A stretch of DNA of 11,808 nt from Thermodesulfovibrionales bacterium (GTDB taxonomy: Bacteria; Nitrospirota; Thermodesulfovibrionia; Thermodesulfovibrionales; SM23-35). The notes below the pieces were generated by a model. The model did not search any database. It was not told the DNA's origin and saw nothing but the letters and a program-made list of their open reading frames with translations. Of the stretch, positions 11,376 to 11,808 are shown piece after piece (the stretch's first letter is position 1; each line of letters opens with the position of its first letter). The DNA lies in contig JALHSV010000079.1 of the NCBI GenBank assembly GCA_022865525.1, forward strand, positions 1 to 11,808. The letters run 5' to 3'. The position numbers were made by a program, and so were the translations under genes.

Positions 11376-11808
11376 TGACCATTAAAGAAGTTGTAACCAG
11401 AGCAGTCGGTCTCCCCTATAAAGAACTCTGCTCCGCGCTGATCGAACGTTTTGGCGTAAGACAGCCGGTCAAGTGGGACAGTGTGCATCCTCATGCAGAG
11501 CAGCAAACTTTGTTTGGCGGGGAAGTCCTGCGGCTGATATCCGACCATCCCACCCTTGCAAACCAGAAGGAAATACGGCCTGTTTGCCTGATGAAGGGAG
11601 AGCTTTCTCAACTCCTCTTCTTCTACGTTCAGTTGAAAGATGAGAACCTTCCCAAGGCTGCAATTGAAAGGATAGCCAGAAAGTTTGTTGGCGGTGCTGC
11701 TGCGGATAGATATATCATCTGGTTTTTCGGCAAAGAAAATTATTCTCCTGCCCTCAATCAAGATGAGGAAAAATCTGCGGACGATAAATCTTCGCCTGAA
11801 AATCGTGC
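11375..11808 (+). CDS. Unknown protein following the toxin-antitoxin pair, 3' end cut off
   Basis: The ATG at 11375-11377 shares one base with the vapC stop, and the frame stays open for 144 codons to the window edge. The visible part starts MTIKEVVTRAVGLPYKELCS and contains LLFFYVQLKDENLPKAAIER (about 81-100) followed by ADRYIIWFFGKENY and an acidic, low-complexity stretch that looks like a linker. I recognise no family with confidence. Large methylase or helicase proteins of restriction and defence systems can start with an N-terminal module of about 140 residues of this general character, but that is a loose impression. The tight overlap implies that it is transcribed, and perhaps translationally coupled, with the toxin-antitoxin genes. 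Confidence 0.7.
   Translation, partial: MTIKEVVTRAVGLPYKELCSALIERFGVRQPVKWDSVHPHAEQQTLFGGEVLRLISDHPTLANQKEIRPVCLMKGELSQLLFFYVQLKDENLPKAAIERIARKFVGGAAADRYIIWFFGKENYSPALNQDEEKSADDKSSPENR

Noticed and set aside
11339..11761. 140-codon minus-strand frame opposite the last gene
   Set aside because: The plus-strand frame starts inside the vapC stop, stays open to the edge and reads as a normal protein; the minus frame lacks a ribosome-binding site and would cut into vapC.

Overview
The window comes from a mid-GC Gram-negative-type bacterial chromosome. The triheme c7-type cytochrome, the IlvE and Lon sequences and the family mix fit an anaerobic or respiratory lineage such as Nitrospirota, or a 'deltaproteobacterial' group. 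That placement is an impression from the protein sequences, not a demonstrated one.

Left part (1-1598): the first 38 codons of a DnaJ-type J-domain protein run off the left edge on the minus strand. It is divergent from ilvE (branched-chain aminotransferase), whose promoter almost touches its start codon. A GTG-started periplasmic triheme cytochrome converges on ilvE across a probable bidirectional terminator.

Housekeeping operon (1903-6505): galU (UTP-glucose-1-phosphate uridylyltransferase), lon (ATP-dependent protease), thiL (thiamine-monophosphate kinase) and a 63-residue two-helix membrane protein follow each other on the plus strand with gaps of 10, 21 and 33 bases.

Middle (6521-8917): a 469-residue protein built only of 15 HEAT/PBS-lyase-type repeats (minus strand) lies back to back with a stand-alone response regulator (REC domain plus coiled coil, no DNA-binding domain). 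They share a 345-base AT-rich spacer. The HEAT gene has a good promoter and a perfect 8-bp leader hairpin.

Right part (8980-11808): an exported RlpA-like double-psi beta-barrel protein, a REPIN-like 54-bp inverted repeat, a 62-residue Cys/His-rich small protein and tRNA-Leu(UAA), all in the minus direction apart from the strandless repeat. Then on the plus strand come an unrecognised 108-residue protein, a FitA/VapB-type antitoxin, a VapC PIN-domain toxin and a gene cut by the right edge. The last three overlap end to end (TTGA, then TAATG) and appear to be one operon. Its promoter carries an inverted repeat that includes the -10 hexamer, as expected for antitoxin autoregulation.

No phage, transposase, integrase or CRISPR array was seen. 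The least explained parts are the pure HEAT-repeat protein with a very recent internal duplication, the third gene of the toxin-antitoxin operon, the cytochrome that is one histidine short of bis-His ligation, and the REPIN-like element.
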